This document shows positions 1-10,110 of a DNA stretch of 64,000 nucleotides, in pieces. Both the position numbers and the translations under genes were made by a program. This DNA is from Ochromonas danica. Taxonomy: Eukaryota; Sar; Chrysophyceae; Chromulinales; Chromulinaceae. Positions within the stretch are counted from its first letter, which is position 1. Each line of letters starts with the position of its first letter. Where the stretch lies: contig VKHL01000103.1 in assembly GCA_015146655.1 (NCBI GenBank), positions 1 to 64,000 on the forward strand, given 5' to 3'. Below the pieces are notes generated by a model, which ran no database searches, was not told where the DNA came from, and saw nothing but the letters and a program-made list of their open reading frames with translations.

Positions 1-385
1 GTCAAGGATTAGGGAATTCCCCGAGTCCTTAAAGATCCCTTTTTAAAATAATTAGTTCAATTTAAAATTTCTCACAGACTATTTGGCAGCAGTTCTCGTC
101 CCTGTTATTAGAGACAACAACAACATCCACCATGGGGAGATGATGATTGATATGAGCATTGTGGTCAAACTAGTGTTGATGTTGATGAATAGTTATGTTA
201 CTGAAAGTGCATAGTGTTAACTATTATTATGGTGCAGTGTAAGCTAATAAGGCATACAGCAGGAACAACTTCCTGCTACAACCACAGGATTTTTTTTTTT
301 GAGCCTACACCGGTGTGCAGCCGTTTCACGAAATTTTGAAAGAATTTCGAAATCTCCTCACAAACTCATCACAAACTCATCACAA
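1..385. other. 5' flank without a recognisable gene
   Basis: AT-rich sequence with short stops in all frames. A short direct repeat of acaaactcatc lies at about 359-384, directly before the first ATG of the next gene. I see no RNA gene or other coding signal. Confidence 0.5.
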
Positions 386-955
386 ATGGCACTCGCACCT
401 GTGGCAAGACAGGTTAACTTCCAAGGGAATGTGATGGGAAATAATATTCCTGTAGACGTCAGCATTGAAAACACCTACAGGGCAGCCATTGACTTCACAC
501 TCTTCACCATTCCCTACACGTTTGCAATAGACAGATGGGCAAGAAGAGGACTTGCTGGATACCTCAGGCACTTTCATGATCATGTTCCAAGAGATGTGGC
601 TACTTATGGTTATAGGGTCGTGGATGAAAATGGTGCAGAGACAATATATGAGGATGATACTGACATAATTGATAATGGGGATGGAACCTTTACAGTTGGT
701 CCTACTGCAAGAGCAATGAGTCAAGCGCAAAAGCTGAATTGTATCGAACAGGGTTGCAGAGATATTATGGTTTGTTTGGGACAAATTGGCGCAGTTCATC
801 AACGCTCAATGTTGGAATACGCCGTGTGGTATCGCGAAAATCATCAAACTCCAGCAAACTACAGTGAATTCATCACACTCATAACCTGCCATTCTATTGT
901 GCACAATGACTTCATGGCTCCCAACGTTGTTTGGCAAGTCGTTGAGTTTAATTAG
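386..955 (+). CDS. Unknown 189-aa protein
   Basis: An uninterrupted ORF of 189 codons beginning at the first in-frame ATG (386) and ending with TAG. The frame is open further upstream but has no ATG there. I do not recognise the family. The protein has no clear signal peptide or membrane segment, is mildly acidic in the middle (an EDDTDIIDNGDGTF stretch near residues 90-105) and ends in a hydrophobic/aromatic region. The composition looks like a real soluble protein rather than a random ORF. It stands alone in a gene-poor 3.8-kb stretch next to gene relics, so it could be lineage-specific or itself part of a larger decayed gene. No function is inferred. Confidence 0.5.
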   Translation: MALAPVARQVNFQGNVMGNNIPVDVSIENTYRAAIDFTLFTIPYTFAIDRWARRGLAGYLRHFHDHVPRDVATYGYRVVDENGAETIYEDDTDIIDNGDGTFTVGPTARAMSQAQKLNCIEQGCRDIMVCLGQIGAVHQRSMLEYAVWYRENHQTPANYSEFITLITCHSIVHNDFMAPNVVWQVVEFN

Positions 956-2404
956 AGTGATTACATGTGATTTACTAGCCAGTATGGCGTTAATCCTCCT
1001 GTCATGAGTTCAGTGAAAGTAAATCAGTGTTTGTGTAATTAAAATTGTCTTCTTGGCTACGATTTCTTCGCATTTAGCTTTCAATTAAGCTAGCTGGTCC
1101 ACAAAACCATGAAATGGTGTGAAAGTAGGTGGAGTTTTGGACCCGGGAACAAATAATAATCATAAAAAATAGTTTATTTTCTAACTACTACTACTACTTT
1201 TACTACAATTTTATAATATATCTAATCTTAGTTATAAGCATATATAATTCTATCTATTTGGCTATCTATTTCGCCATAGGTCGCAGCGCGCACCCCCCCC
1301 CGCCTTTTTTTTTAGACGCCTGCTCCTGCTCGTTATTACTCTTCTTCGGTGCTTCTTCTGCTTCTGTTTCTACTTCTTTTGCTTCCCACCAGTCAGCCAT
1401 TCCTTATTACCATGGCTCCTTGCCAAGAAGGGTTGAGGCAGCAGGCCCTTCCACTGCCTCAACCATGATACCAGCGAGCTCACCAACTGCTGAAGGTATG
1501 GTGGCAGCTGCATTGCCATCGAATGGGATGAGGCCTAACTTACTCAGGGTAGGCACTGTGGCCCCAACCCCACCCCTCAACAGATGATGATGATGCCTCA
1601 AACCATGGCAGCCAACGGCGTACAGGGTCAAGGCATGGTCATCTTTCCACCTTCCTATGGCAACAGCCATAGTATGTACTATGGATGGCCTTCTCAGCCA
1701 TCTCCTCTTCATCCTTCCCCTTACTATCCTTACCCACCTTATTATCCGCCTCCTCGATCTTTCCCATCTACTGCAGCTAGTCTACCCAACTCTTCTATAT
1801 CCTCCTTCCATAATATCTAGACTATCAAGCGATGTCTCCTCTGCATTAGTAGCTGTTTCTGGTGATAGTATGGTAATCTTCCTTGATTTGATTGTGTTAT
1901 TGGTAGTTGATAGGGTCAAGAATGGTCCAGAGGAGCAGAAGTGTCTTGGAATAGGAAGCTTTCATTCGAGCAGCGTGACTGACTTGGAATCTTTCCTTTA
2001 TTCCTCAAGCATCATGGAAGACCATGTCATCTGGTTCCATGGTGTCCATGTTGACACTTTGGCCTTCTTCTTTGTAGTATCGTGGATTTGCTTCAGCTTT
2101 TTCTGTTTTCTATTTTCTGTTTTGTTGTGTTGAGTTGAGTTGTCATTGCCGTCGATCTCTCAGAGGTCAGTGACAAGGATTGCAGCGGGTTCTTGTGCTG
2201 TGTATCTTGCGGTGTTATTTTGCTGTGTTATGTTGAGCTGTGATATCCTCTAAGGTCAGTGGTCAGGACAATCATTAATATCGTCAAGTAGAATTGGATA
2301 GAGCCTTAATATGGAGAGAATAGGTTTGTTGTATCTCCGGTATGCTATTAGAGCTTCCTCTCTTGAGTCATGTAATTTAGTTGTTTGGAAGCTAATTTAC
2401 ATGA
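956..2404. other. Gene-poor stretch with low-complexity and duplicated pieces
   Basis: Apart from the broken Pro/Tyr-rich ORF listed separately, I see no intact gene. An AT-rich stretch lies at 1150-1260, followed by a C-run and T-run at 1293-1312. Two related segments, about 2122-2185 and 2222-2275, share words such as tgtgtt-gttgag and ctct-aggtcagtg and look like an old imperfect tandem duplication. Confidence 0.4.
1411..1820 (+). pseudogene. Broken Met/Gln/Pro/Tyr-rich coding remnant
   Basis: Adjacent frames carry pieces with matching low-complexity character: Pro/Ala/Met-rich up to about 1587, then from 1584 a run of Met followed by a Pro/Tyr/Ser-rich segment (PYYPYPPYYPPP near 1724-1758). 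The pieces are not in one frame and no intron with convincing GT-AG ends joins them, so this looks like a decayed gene for a prion-like or Pro-rich RNA-binding-type tail. No folded domain is visible. It may also be a chance low-complexity ORF. Confidence 0.25.
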
Positions 2405-2749
2405 TGCCAACTCGTTGATACCATAGCCTTTTGATAATAATGCCAGTCTCATGGCAAACAAAGCCAGAGATAAAGGAAGCTAAGCGAGTGAGCGATTGAC
2501 GACCACTGCACCTACACCCAGCAACAAGGAATGTCCAGAAGGTTGACGAAGCACTCTTGAGATCCTCACCACATGAAGTAGCGCATCTTTGAACATCACG
2601 AGCTGCATGGGCTGTTTACTCTCTGCATTGTATTCTGACAAATAGTCTTCCACAATATTCTGCAGATCGGTCAGATTGACTTCTTCGTAGATCTTGGGAT
2701 CAGCTCCAGGAATAAGAAAGTCAGCGCAAATCACATCTGGATTCGTTCT
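2405..2749 (-). pseudogene. Dynein heavy chain relic (AAA4 region)
   Basis: Minus-strand translation matches the segment of axonemal/cytoplasmic dynein heavy chains that leads into the AAA4 P-loop: a D-F-x-x-P-G-A-D-P-K-x-Y-E-E-V start, then L-x-E-Y-N, P-M-x-L-V-M-F, R-I-x-R-V-L-R-Q-P-x-G and L-L-L-G-V-G. At the P-loop the frame shifts by one base. Reading on in the neighbouring frame gives the expected GSGRQSLTRLASFI before homology fades at about 2405. A tttatag acceptor-like sequence bounds the upstream end at 2749. Only about 110 of more than 4,000 residues are present and the flanks show no further dynein, so this is a dead fragment of a host gene. Its presence suggests the genome has, or had, flagellar or cytoplasmic dynein. 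Confidence 0.75.
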
Positions 2750-3528
2750 CTATAAATCAGCTGACATCAAAGCAGTGTTCGACGTAAGCTGATCTACTCA
2801 GACATTTTGCAACTATTATGTGAGATGCGAGTCATCTTATTGATGATGAAGCTAGATCTTGCTCCTTCTTTGGCCGAGTGTTGAAATTAGGTGTGCGTCA
2901 TTTTACCATTTTTGCGCTATTTTACCAAGCTGCAGGGTCTGGTCGTAAATCTGGAAATCTGGAGTGGTTGCAGAGACGCCATCCATCGATGCAATCTTTC
3001 CAATCCATTTCAGCCGATGTTGTCTTTGAGCTAATAACTATGAGACGATTACTTGGTTAGCTTCGTGTCAAGCGACAAAGAGCGCAGAAATTTCAAAATT
3101 GGTTGTCCAGGATAGCAACAATCTACTCAGCGGTAGCAGGGTTGAGCCTGACAGAGGCCATGTCGTTTTTATTTCTCGATCGCTTTCCGCACATCAACGA
3201 CATATTTGCGAGACCTGTAAGAGATACTGTTGAAGGCATCATTAAATCAATGAACTGGATTTGTTGAACCACAGCTATCACAGAGCAGTGTGAAAAGTGT
3301 GGAGTGTTTCGTGAACTGATATTGTGCGCCAGACTTAATGTGAGGGAGGCTGCAGTGGTTTCTCCTATCGACCAGCAGTGGTTTCTCCTGCAGATTAATA
3401 GAAATGGATGGACCTCAGCCAACGCAATTGGAGTGCTACGTGCAAAATTTGCTACGTGGTAGTCTAAATACTGCTAGTCTAAAGCGTTTAATATCAACCT
3501 TGTTGTGAAGGTGTTTACCATGGCTTCG
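2750..3528. other. Gene-poor stretch, no supported gene
   Basis: Only short ORFs on both strands, none with a recognisable family. The 16-base word aaatctggaaatctgg at 2947-2962 occurs again, identical, at 17385-17400 in a divergent promoter; see the findings. Confidence 0.4.
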
Positions 3529-3738
3529 GGAGTGCTTCCGGACCAATCGGGATTGAAGTTGTTTGTCTACGCACTTGAAGAAGGCAATAATGGTGCCAAG
3601 CTGCTGGCGCAGCTGCAGGTCTCCTTTGCCAGTGGTGAAGCTTCAGGTGTCGTAAAGATTTCCACACCACATCTCTCGCGAGCCGCGCTCTTCCTAGATT
3701 ACTTACGCAGCAGTCTGCTTAGTTTTAGCATACAATGA
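3529..3738 (+). CDS. Doubtful small ORF, 69 aa
   Basis: A short ORF starting at ATG 3529 in a good context (acc atg gct). The translation is compositionally protein-like (LKLFVYALEEGNNGAKLLAQ and similar) but I do not recognise it. It ends only 82 bp from the convergent CTR9 stop codon. It could be a small gene, one exon of an undetected gene or a relic like its neighbours. Confidence 0.2.
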   Translation, partial: GVLPDQSGLKLFVYALEEGNNGAKLLAQLQVSFASGEASGVVKISTPHLSRAALFLDYLRSSLLSFSIQ

Positions 3739-3819
3739 ACCAAATCACTGGTAGTGTTAATTGAGAACATTCTCTTCCCGCTCTTTCTCTTTACACAACA
3801 GCATATCACTACTTGCTCA

Positions 3820-6800
3820 CTAATTGCGTGCCTTCTTCGAAGGTTGAGAAGTCTCAACATCCGAATCTTCCAAGCCTTCCTCAATATGTTCTGTTGGCTC
3901 GGTAGCGGGAGAGCCGAATATATCTTGCAACACATCGTCATCGCTGCCTGCCATATTCTCAGAAGCAGAGACAGACGGAATGATATCAGAGTCTGGTATT
4001 CCAGCATCTTCATCATCAGATAGCTGTTTGTTAGCCGCAGACGCCCCCTTCCGACTTCGTTTCTTGCCCGACGCTCCCCCTCCACCCTCATCTTGAGCAG
4101 AGGCGGTAGGAGTTTGCCATTTATCTCGCATACGCTCAAGACGCTTTTCTTGTTCTTGTGCTAATAATTGCGCCTGCTTTTTAAGAGAATCTTTCTCGAG
4201 CTCCTCACGCAGTCGTTGTTCCTCGCGCTCTTTTAACTTCTGCTGATGCTCTTGCTCAATACGACGCCGTTCGTCTTCGTTAAAGACCATAAGATGATGC
4301 ATCGATTCAGCCCATCGACTTAACTTGGCGATGCTATCCTAATGAAACGTACAAAAAGGTTAGAGCAGCATTTAACGGACAAGCATTATTGGTTTTCTCA
4401 CATCACAAGCGCGAGCTCGCTGTGTAAATCTCTTGCGACTGTCAGGATCTGCTCGCATCATGCGTTGTGCAGTATTAGTAGTACACCAAATCAGGAGAGC
4501 ACGACCGAAACGCAGCAATCGCAACTCATCTTGTATTGCAAGCACAGCATTTTCGCCTTTTGGCAACTTGGCTTTGCCTCGCGCGAAAGCATCGGCAGCG
4601 ACTGACTCGCACAAAACAGCAATATTTGTCCATAGAGAGGTTTGCAAAGGATTCAAATGGAGTGCGCGTAAGAATGACTTGCGAGCTTCCTTATCGCGCC
4701 CATGGAGAAATTGGACGTTGGCAACTAATTCTTGCAGTTGAGCAATGGTCTGCCCCGTTGCTTGAGCAGAGCGAAGAGCAGTCTTCATCGCAGCCAGATA
4801 AAGTCTTTCTGCATCAATATAGCGCTGCTCAGCAGCATGGACGTGTGCCAAATTGACACAAATGTCTTCGGTGATAAAACTATGATCAGCCTCACGGATC
4901 TGAAAGTCAACATGAAGAAGAAATGTGAAATGTTGTACTCCTTAGGACACAAACGCATCTACTTACCTTGGTAAATATCTCACGAGCAGCGTCAAGAGCA
5001 TTCTTCTCTGCGCATGCTACAGCAAGTCCATTTGCTGCATAGACATTGCGCACGTGGTCCGCAAGCACAGGGTGGTAATACTTGAAAGAAGTACGTAAAT
5101 GACGCTCCTCTTCACGATTCGAGGCAAGATATGAGCTGTAATAGAAGTTGGCTTGGGAAAGAAGCAGCTGAGGATCCTTTCGATGCTGTTTATGTTCGCA
5201 GGTATTCTTCAGATGACAAGGAAAGGGGTAAAGGAAAGAGAAAGCAGACGAAAACAAACCTTGACATATATCTTTTCGTATGTCTTTTTAGCGTCTTCTC
5301 CTTGGCCCATTAGCAGATAGATGTCACCAAGCCCAGTAGCAACCTCCACTGAATCTTCTTTCAATCGATTCGCTCGCTGTAGCCAAGTCGATGCAGCATT
5401 AAAGTCACCCAGTGTGCGAGAAATAGCACTCAAGCGCAAATATGCTAGATTCCATGCAATCAAGTCAGCTCGAAAGAGTCAAAGCAACAATTCCTGAAAC
5501 TTACCGTCAAGGCAGCTCGGATGGAAGCGAAGGAGAAGATGATAAATTATAGCTGCAGAAGAAGTCTGTCCAACTTCCTCCAGAGCTCTAGCAACATTGT
5601 AAGCCAATCCTGGACTATCTTCCAAAGCAAGATCGACTTTTCCGCGAATATGCAATGGTAAAGGATCGGCCGAGGATAGTAGACGTGGGCAAGGTAGAGA
5701 ACAGGTGATTTCATTCGATGAATTAATGCTCTCCACAGTCCATACCGCATTACCAATGAGCACCAAGTCTCCTGGACGCAACAAAGTCGCAAAGTCTACC
5801 ATATCTTGGACTTCACCATTATTAGCAAGAGCAACGGAAAACGTTGTGAATGGAGATGAACCTCCAACGATGACGTTACTCACAGCGGGCACAACTTCAC
5901 AATGCGCAGTTTCGTGGAAGCGATCCGTCCAATCGGTATCATCCAGTCCACGATACAGAAATGGTAACAAATGAGGTCTTGGATGAGAGGCAGTATGCTG
6001 AGCCAGCGCGCCAGCGAAGCAGTCCAAAGACTTCTCTCGCTTTTGTAAAACAAAGTATAACACTCCAAGATTATTCAAGACGGCACTTGGAGCGACTTGA
6101 CCACGAGCCTTAAGACAGTCTAAGGCAAAGGAATAACATTCAAGTGCAGCAGAATAATCAATTGCCCCTTCAGAAGCTCCATTGTCTGCTCCATTAACAG
6201 TAGCAGATTTCTGTTGTTGCTGATGGGAATGATGGTGTTGATCCGCTTTGCGATGCCGAAGCTGGGCTTGAGAGAGCCAAAGATCGCTTTCAAATTGGAA
6301 ACCTGGAGCACAGTCGCGAAGAGTGCGCAGGGGGGCGATGGTGCCACGTAACATTCCACGTAATAGCGCTACATAGGCTCGTGTATCCTTGTCTTGAGCT
6401 CCCGCAGGAGTGCGCAATACACTCTCAAAGAGATCAAGGGCCTTATCAAACTCCTTTCCGGCAAAGAGAATCTGGGCAGCTCCGAAAGCTGCTAATGCCA
6501 TATCGCTTGCTTCTGTTAACGCTTGCCCATAGTAGCGATAGGCAGCCTGAGCATCTCCTTGAGCGTGCGCCACCTTACCAAGAATATAATAGCTCTCTGC
6601 TCGCACAGGTTTGATGCCAGATACAGAAAGCGCACGCTTCGCAAGGTCTGCAACTTCATGCAAATGTCGTACCTCAACAGCAGCAGGAGTCTTTGAAGCA
6701 GGATAAGCGAGGAAGGGAGGAGAGACTCGAACTGTTAAGCTTCCCATCTCGGTACCTGCCACCACCTCCGTCACTGTATGCACCCCAGTAGAAGATATAT

Positions 6801-8117
6801 TCTGGCCATTTCCTTGGTCATTCTGAAAACGCAATCTAACAAGATTGCCAGGTTTCAAACCTTCAACAAGCTGAACCGCATCTTCAGGAACAGTAAGACT
6901 TTCCGAGCTCAACCATTGCAGGCCGACAACTTCAATCGATTGCCATGCATAAAATCGATGATTGGCTAAGAGATTCAAAGCAGAAGCGTTGTAAGGATCC
7001 AAGGAATAAGCGAGGTAGGCGAAGTCAAACGCTGTCTGACGAAGCTGTAGCCGATGTGTGCGATCTTTGTTGGCTTCTACCAGTTTTACGAGAGCCCATA
7101 AGAGGAGCTGCGGCACTTCTACACATAATGAACCTGCGTAAAGCAAAGCCTGCTTAGCACGATCATACTGCTCTAACTTAAAACAGCAGCAAGCCAGCGC
7201 AGTGCGCACAGATGCATCACATGCGGGATGTGAGGTTATCGCACGTGAGAAGTGCTCCGCTCCCAATTTTGGATTATTTGTTGCACAAGCGGCAATGCCC
7301 TGGATGGTAGAGAACTTTCGTCAAGGCAGTAGAAAACAATCTAATCAGGTGGCACCTACCAAGCCGATGAGGGCAGCGAAGAGATACTTTTTCTTGCTGA
7401 TCAATTGAGTCTTTGCAGCTCTTTCAGAAACAAACTGAAAACAATCATTTGCTCGCTTCGGATCACCTAAAAGCCGTAAGTTTTGAGCTATTAAGAAGAG
7501 CAACAGAACAGACCCGGAAAAGAAACTAATAACCTTGTATGATCTCAAAGAATCCCTTCAATATCATCAAATATTCGTGTGTACGCATTTTCTCATCCGC
7601 TTTCTTGATGTAATCGACGCACTTCTTGTGAATGGGCATGATCTGTTCCGCGGGAGCACCAGATGTCTTCAACAGCGCCAAAGCAAGCAACTGTCTTGCT
7701 GCGAGGGCGACAAAAATCTCAGTTTGGTGCTCTTGGAAGTCTGTCTGCTTTTGGAAATGATGCTCAAGCTCTGCATGGGACAAGACAGAAAGTCAGTTGG
7801 CAGAGTGAGCAGGTACAGCTAATCTGCTAACCTTCTTCTTGAAGAGCCTTCTCAATTTCACCCAGAATAGCATCAAACCCATTGATGTTTCCTTGCCGAA
7901 AGTACTCAACCTATCATTATTATCAATGCATATGAAAAAGCAGGAAAAGCAGTTTGGAAAGATGGAGACTGACCGCGCATTGTCGCCAAGATTTCAGGGG
8001 CGCCAGTTCCGATCTCAAAACATCGATGACGTCGTCAAAGTCATCCGGAAGTTCATCTGGAAAGAACTTTATGTAAGAGGATCGATCCAACAAGGGGATC
8101 TGGATGGCGAAATCCAT
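3820..8117 (-). CDS. CTR9: CTR9, TPR subunit of the PAF1 complex
   Basis: Nine exons (8117-7974, 7910-7832, 7770-7534, 7487-7360, 7299-5505, 5468-5260, 5206-4967, 4899-4402, 4338-3820) give 1,282 codons in frame. The order is that of CTR9: a short acidic N-terminal segment (IQIPL...FFPDELPDDFDDVIDVL), an array of tetratricopeptide repeats over residues about 50-1100, then a charged coiled coil (ERRRIEQEHQQKLKEREEQ) and a C-terminal tail with acidic SDDEDAG/GSDDD patches and a basic KKRSRKG stretch. CTR9 is the scaffold of the nuclear PAF1 complex, which works with RNA polymerase II in elongation and histone modification. Length is above the usual roughly 1,070-1,170 aa. The extra length lies mainly in two related non-TPR inserts at residues of about 320-410 and 660-750; see the findings. 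It shares a 200-bp divergent upstream region with the Tudor-like gene. Confidence 0.93.
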
Positions 8118-8316
8118 GAATGCTGGTCAGTGCTCAACAACAAATGAAATGGACTCTGCTGGGGCTGGTTTCGACCGGTTGTTTTACCATTTCTGCCACT
8201 TTAGCCAGTTTTCGTCCAGTTGCGCAAAACCCGTCGAAACCATGGAACGATTGATTTGAAGAAATAAAAGCCAAGCCCAAGGAAGTAGACGTGGGACTAC
8301 CAAAGGTGGAAGACAC

Positions 8317-9771
8317 ATGAAGTCCGATGTCATCACGCATACAGGGCCTTCCTGGATGCCTCCCACCAAATGTATGCAGCGGTACTGCGAACCATTTTAC
8401 TCTGCCGTTGAAAACTGGCGCAAATCAGCTGATCTTGATCTGATGATCAACCGCATGCATTTGTTGGAAGTTGCTAGCAAGGTATTAACTGATGTGGATA
8501 ATGGCGACAAATACTATGCCGTCCTCAAATATGACAACTCCGGTCGAAGGCTTCTTCCAGTCACAACCCCTACTGCTGGGAGGGACTTCATCAATGGAGG
8601 CGATCTGATTGCACTTGAGGCATCCAAAAGGTTTGTACCTCCTGGTATCTTCAATAAAGTTGGCGTCTTCTTCCAGAGATGTCTTCTCAAAACGATTTCT
8701 GTCCCTTCCGTCGTGGAGAAACAGCGAGCACGGCAGAGCATTTTAGCATTATTAGATGACTTCTTCCGACTTCCGAATGATGCTGGCTTTGCGCTTCTGG
8801 AATTTCATGATACTAGCTCAGATGATGTGATTAAGGAGCATCCTTTTTCTTCTTCAACACCGTCACATGTCGTTCGTGCCCTTTGCTCGCTTCTACATGC
8901 GAGCCAAATTGCCGAGCTGGCAGCGTTGCCATCTGTTAGACCGTCTTCCTCTAAGAAGAAGCCTAAGCCTACTTCATCGACTGACAGCAGTGATGCTTTG
9001 TGGGTGAAGGATCACTACAGCGTGGGCTGGATGGTTGCTGCCTACTTTCCTTCCCCCACCTCCGCACAATCCCCTGGTCTTTCTGAACCGCCTCAACTTA
9101 AATTATTTGTTGGAGAAGTTGTATCCTATGCACCAGCTACTAGTAGCGAAGCGCGTGATCAGCTGTATCATATTGTGTGGGAGGACGGGGATGAAGAAGA
9201 TTACGATGAAGATCAGCTGCGTCAAGGTCGTAATCATTATGAAGCTAGTCAAGGCTGGACCACGAGCAGCGAACATGTTGGCAAGAAAGTTGCTGCATAT
9301 TTTACTGTCCCTGAAGAAGAAAGTCGGAAAAGGAAGCGCCGATTCTCAGCAAATGTTTCTACGCGGCGCCTGTTCCAGGGCACTGTCACGAGGTATAGCC
9401 CACCCACCACAAATCTCGCCCGAGACCAGCTGTATCATATAGAATGGGAAGATGAAGATGAAGAAGATTATGATGAAGATCAATTTCTACGAGGGTTGGA
9501 GTTGTATCGTGACAATTTCGGATCTGTTTGGCTGACTGATCATTCCTCTGTGGGCAAGGAGGTGGCAGCGTATTTCCCTCATCCGAAAGTCCGAAATAAG
9601 AAGATCCTGTATAAAGGGCATGTTACCAAATACTCCCCACCAACATCAAAGTCGGAAAATGACGAACTATATCATATTCTGTGGGAGGACGGAGACGAAG
9701 AAGACTATGATGCGGGTCAGCTGGAGGCTGCTCATCAACTCTTTCTGAAGTCACAGCCCTCAGCAACTTAG
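8317..9771 (+). CDS. Protein with three Tudor-like repeats
   Basis: A single-exon 484-aa ORF from ATG 8317. Residues 1-215 form an unrecognised, possibly helical N-terminal domain. Residues about 229-480 hold three copies of a module of about 80 aa: a V-G-x-x-V-A-A-Y-F-P start, a variable basic loop, G-x-V-x-x-Y-(S/A)-P-x-T, then D-(Q/E)-L-Y-H-I-x-W-E-D-x-D-E-E-D-Y-D and a short helix. The beta-strand pattern with an aromatic and acidic core resembles the Tudor-like/SH3-like barrels of chromatin readers, often seen in protist nuclear proteins as a DGDEEDY motif. A role in binding modified histones or nucleic acid is inference. The gene diverges from CTR9 (200 bp between starts), another chromatin factor, so shared regulation is possible. 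Confidence 0.75.
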   Translation: MKSDVITHTGPSWMPPTKCMQRYCEPFYSAVENWRKSADLDLMINRMHLLEVASKVLTDVDNGDKYYAVLKYDNSGRRLLPVTTPTAGRDFINGGDLIALEASKRFVPPGIFNKVGVFFQRCLLKTISVPSVVEKQRARQSILALLDDFFRLPNDAGFALLEFHDTSSDDVIKEHPFSSSTPSHVVRALCSLLHASQIAELAALPSVRPSSSKKKPKPTSSTDSSDALWVKDHYSVGWMVAAYFPSPTSAQSPGLSEPPQLKLFVGEVVSYAPATSSEARDQLYHIVWEDGDEEDYDEDQLRQGRNHYEASQGWTTSSEHVGKKVAAYFTVPEEESRKRKRRFSANVSTRRLFQGTVTRYSPPTTNLARDQLYHIEWEDEDEEDYDEDQFLRGLELYRDNFGSVWLTDHSSVGKEVAAYFPHPKVRNKKILYKGHVTKYSPPTSKSENDELYHILWEDGDEEDYDAGQLEAAHQLFLKSQPSAT

Positions 9772-10110
9772 TCTATTCTGCACATACTAACTGTAGCTTA
9801 AGCTGTTTTATCAAACAAAAAGAGGCATTTCAATAAAAAGAAGCGTATGTTAAATTGGCAACTCACTTCATAACATTATACACACAACTCTCCACAAGCG
9901 TTTGTCTTGTGAAGATGGGACTGTGAAAACAAAACAAAGAAATACGAGAACAACATGTAAATACTGACATGGTGGTTTCATATTATATCCTTGCATACAA
10001 AGAGCAGCTCCGTCACTCGGGAAGAAACCACTCTTATTACACAGTAGCAAATTATTCAGTTCACCGCATCTACTGAAAGCCATGCGGAAGGCGATTACAT
10101 TATGGTAAGC
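9772..10110. other. 3' intergenic between convergent genes
   Basis: The tail region between the Tudor-like gene and the ankyrin gene. It contains aataaa (9832) about 60 bp after the Tudor-like stop, a possible polyadenylation signal. No further gene is seen. Confidence 0.4.

Noticed and set aside
1-60. A ttaggg at the left edge as a sign of a telomere
   Set aside because: A single occurrence without tandem repetition.
380-802. Minus-strand 140-codon ORF
   Set aside because: Antisense to the 189-aa ORF, Cys/Ser/Ile-rich shadow composition and no start context.
2878-3422. Short ORFs as further dynein exons
   Set aside because: Translations on both strands show none of the conserved dynein phrases expected before AAA4.
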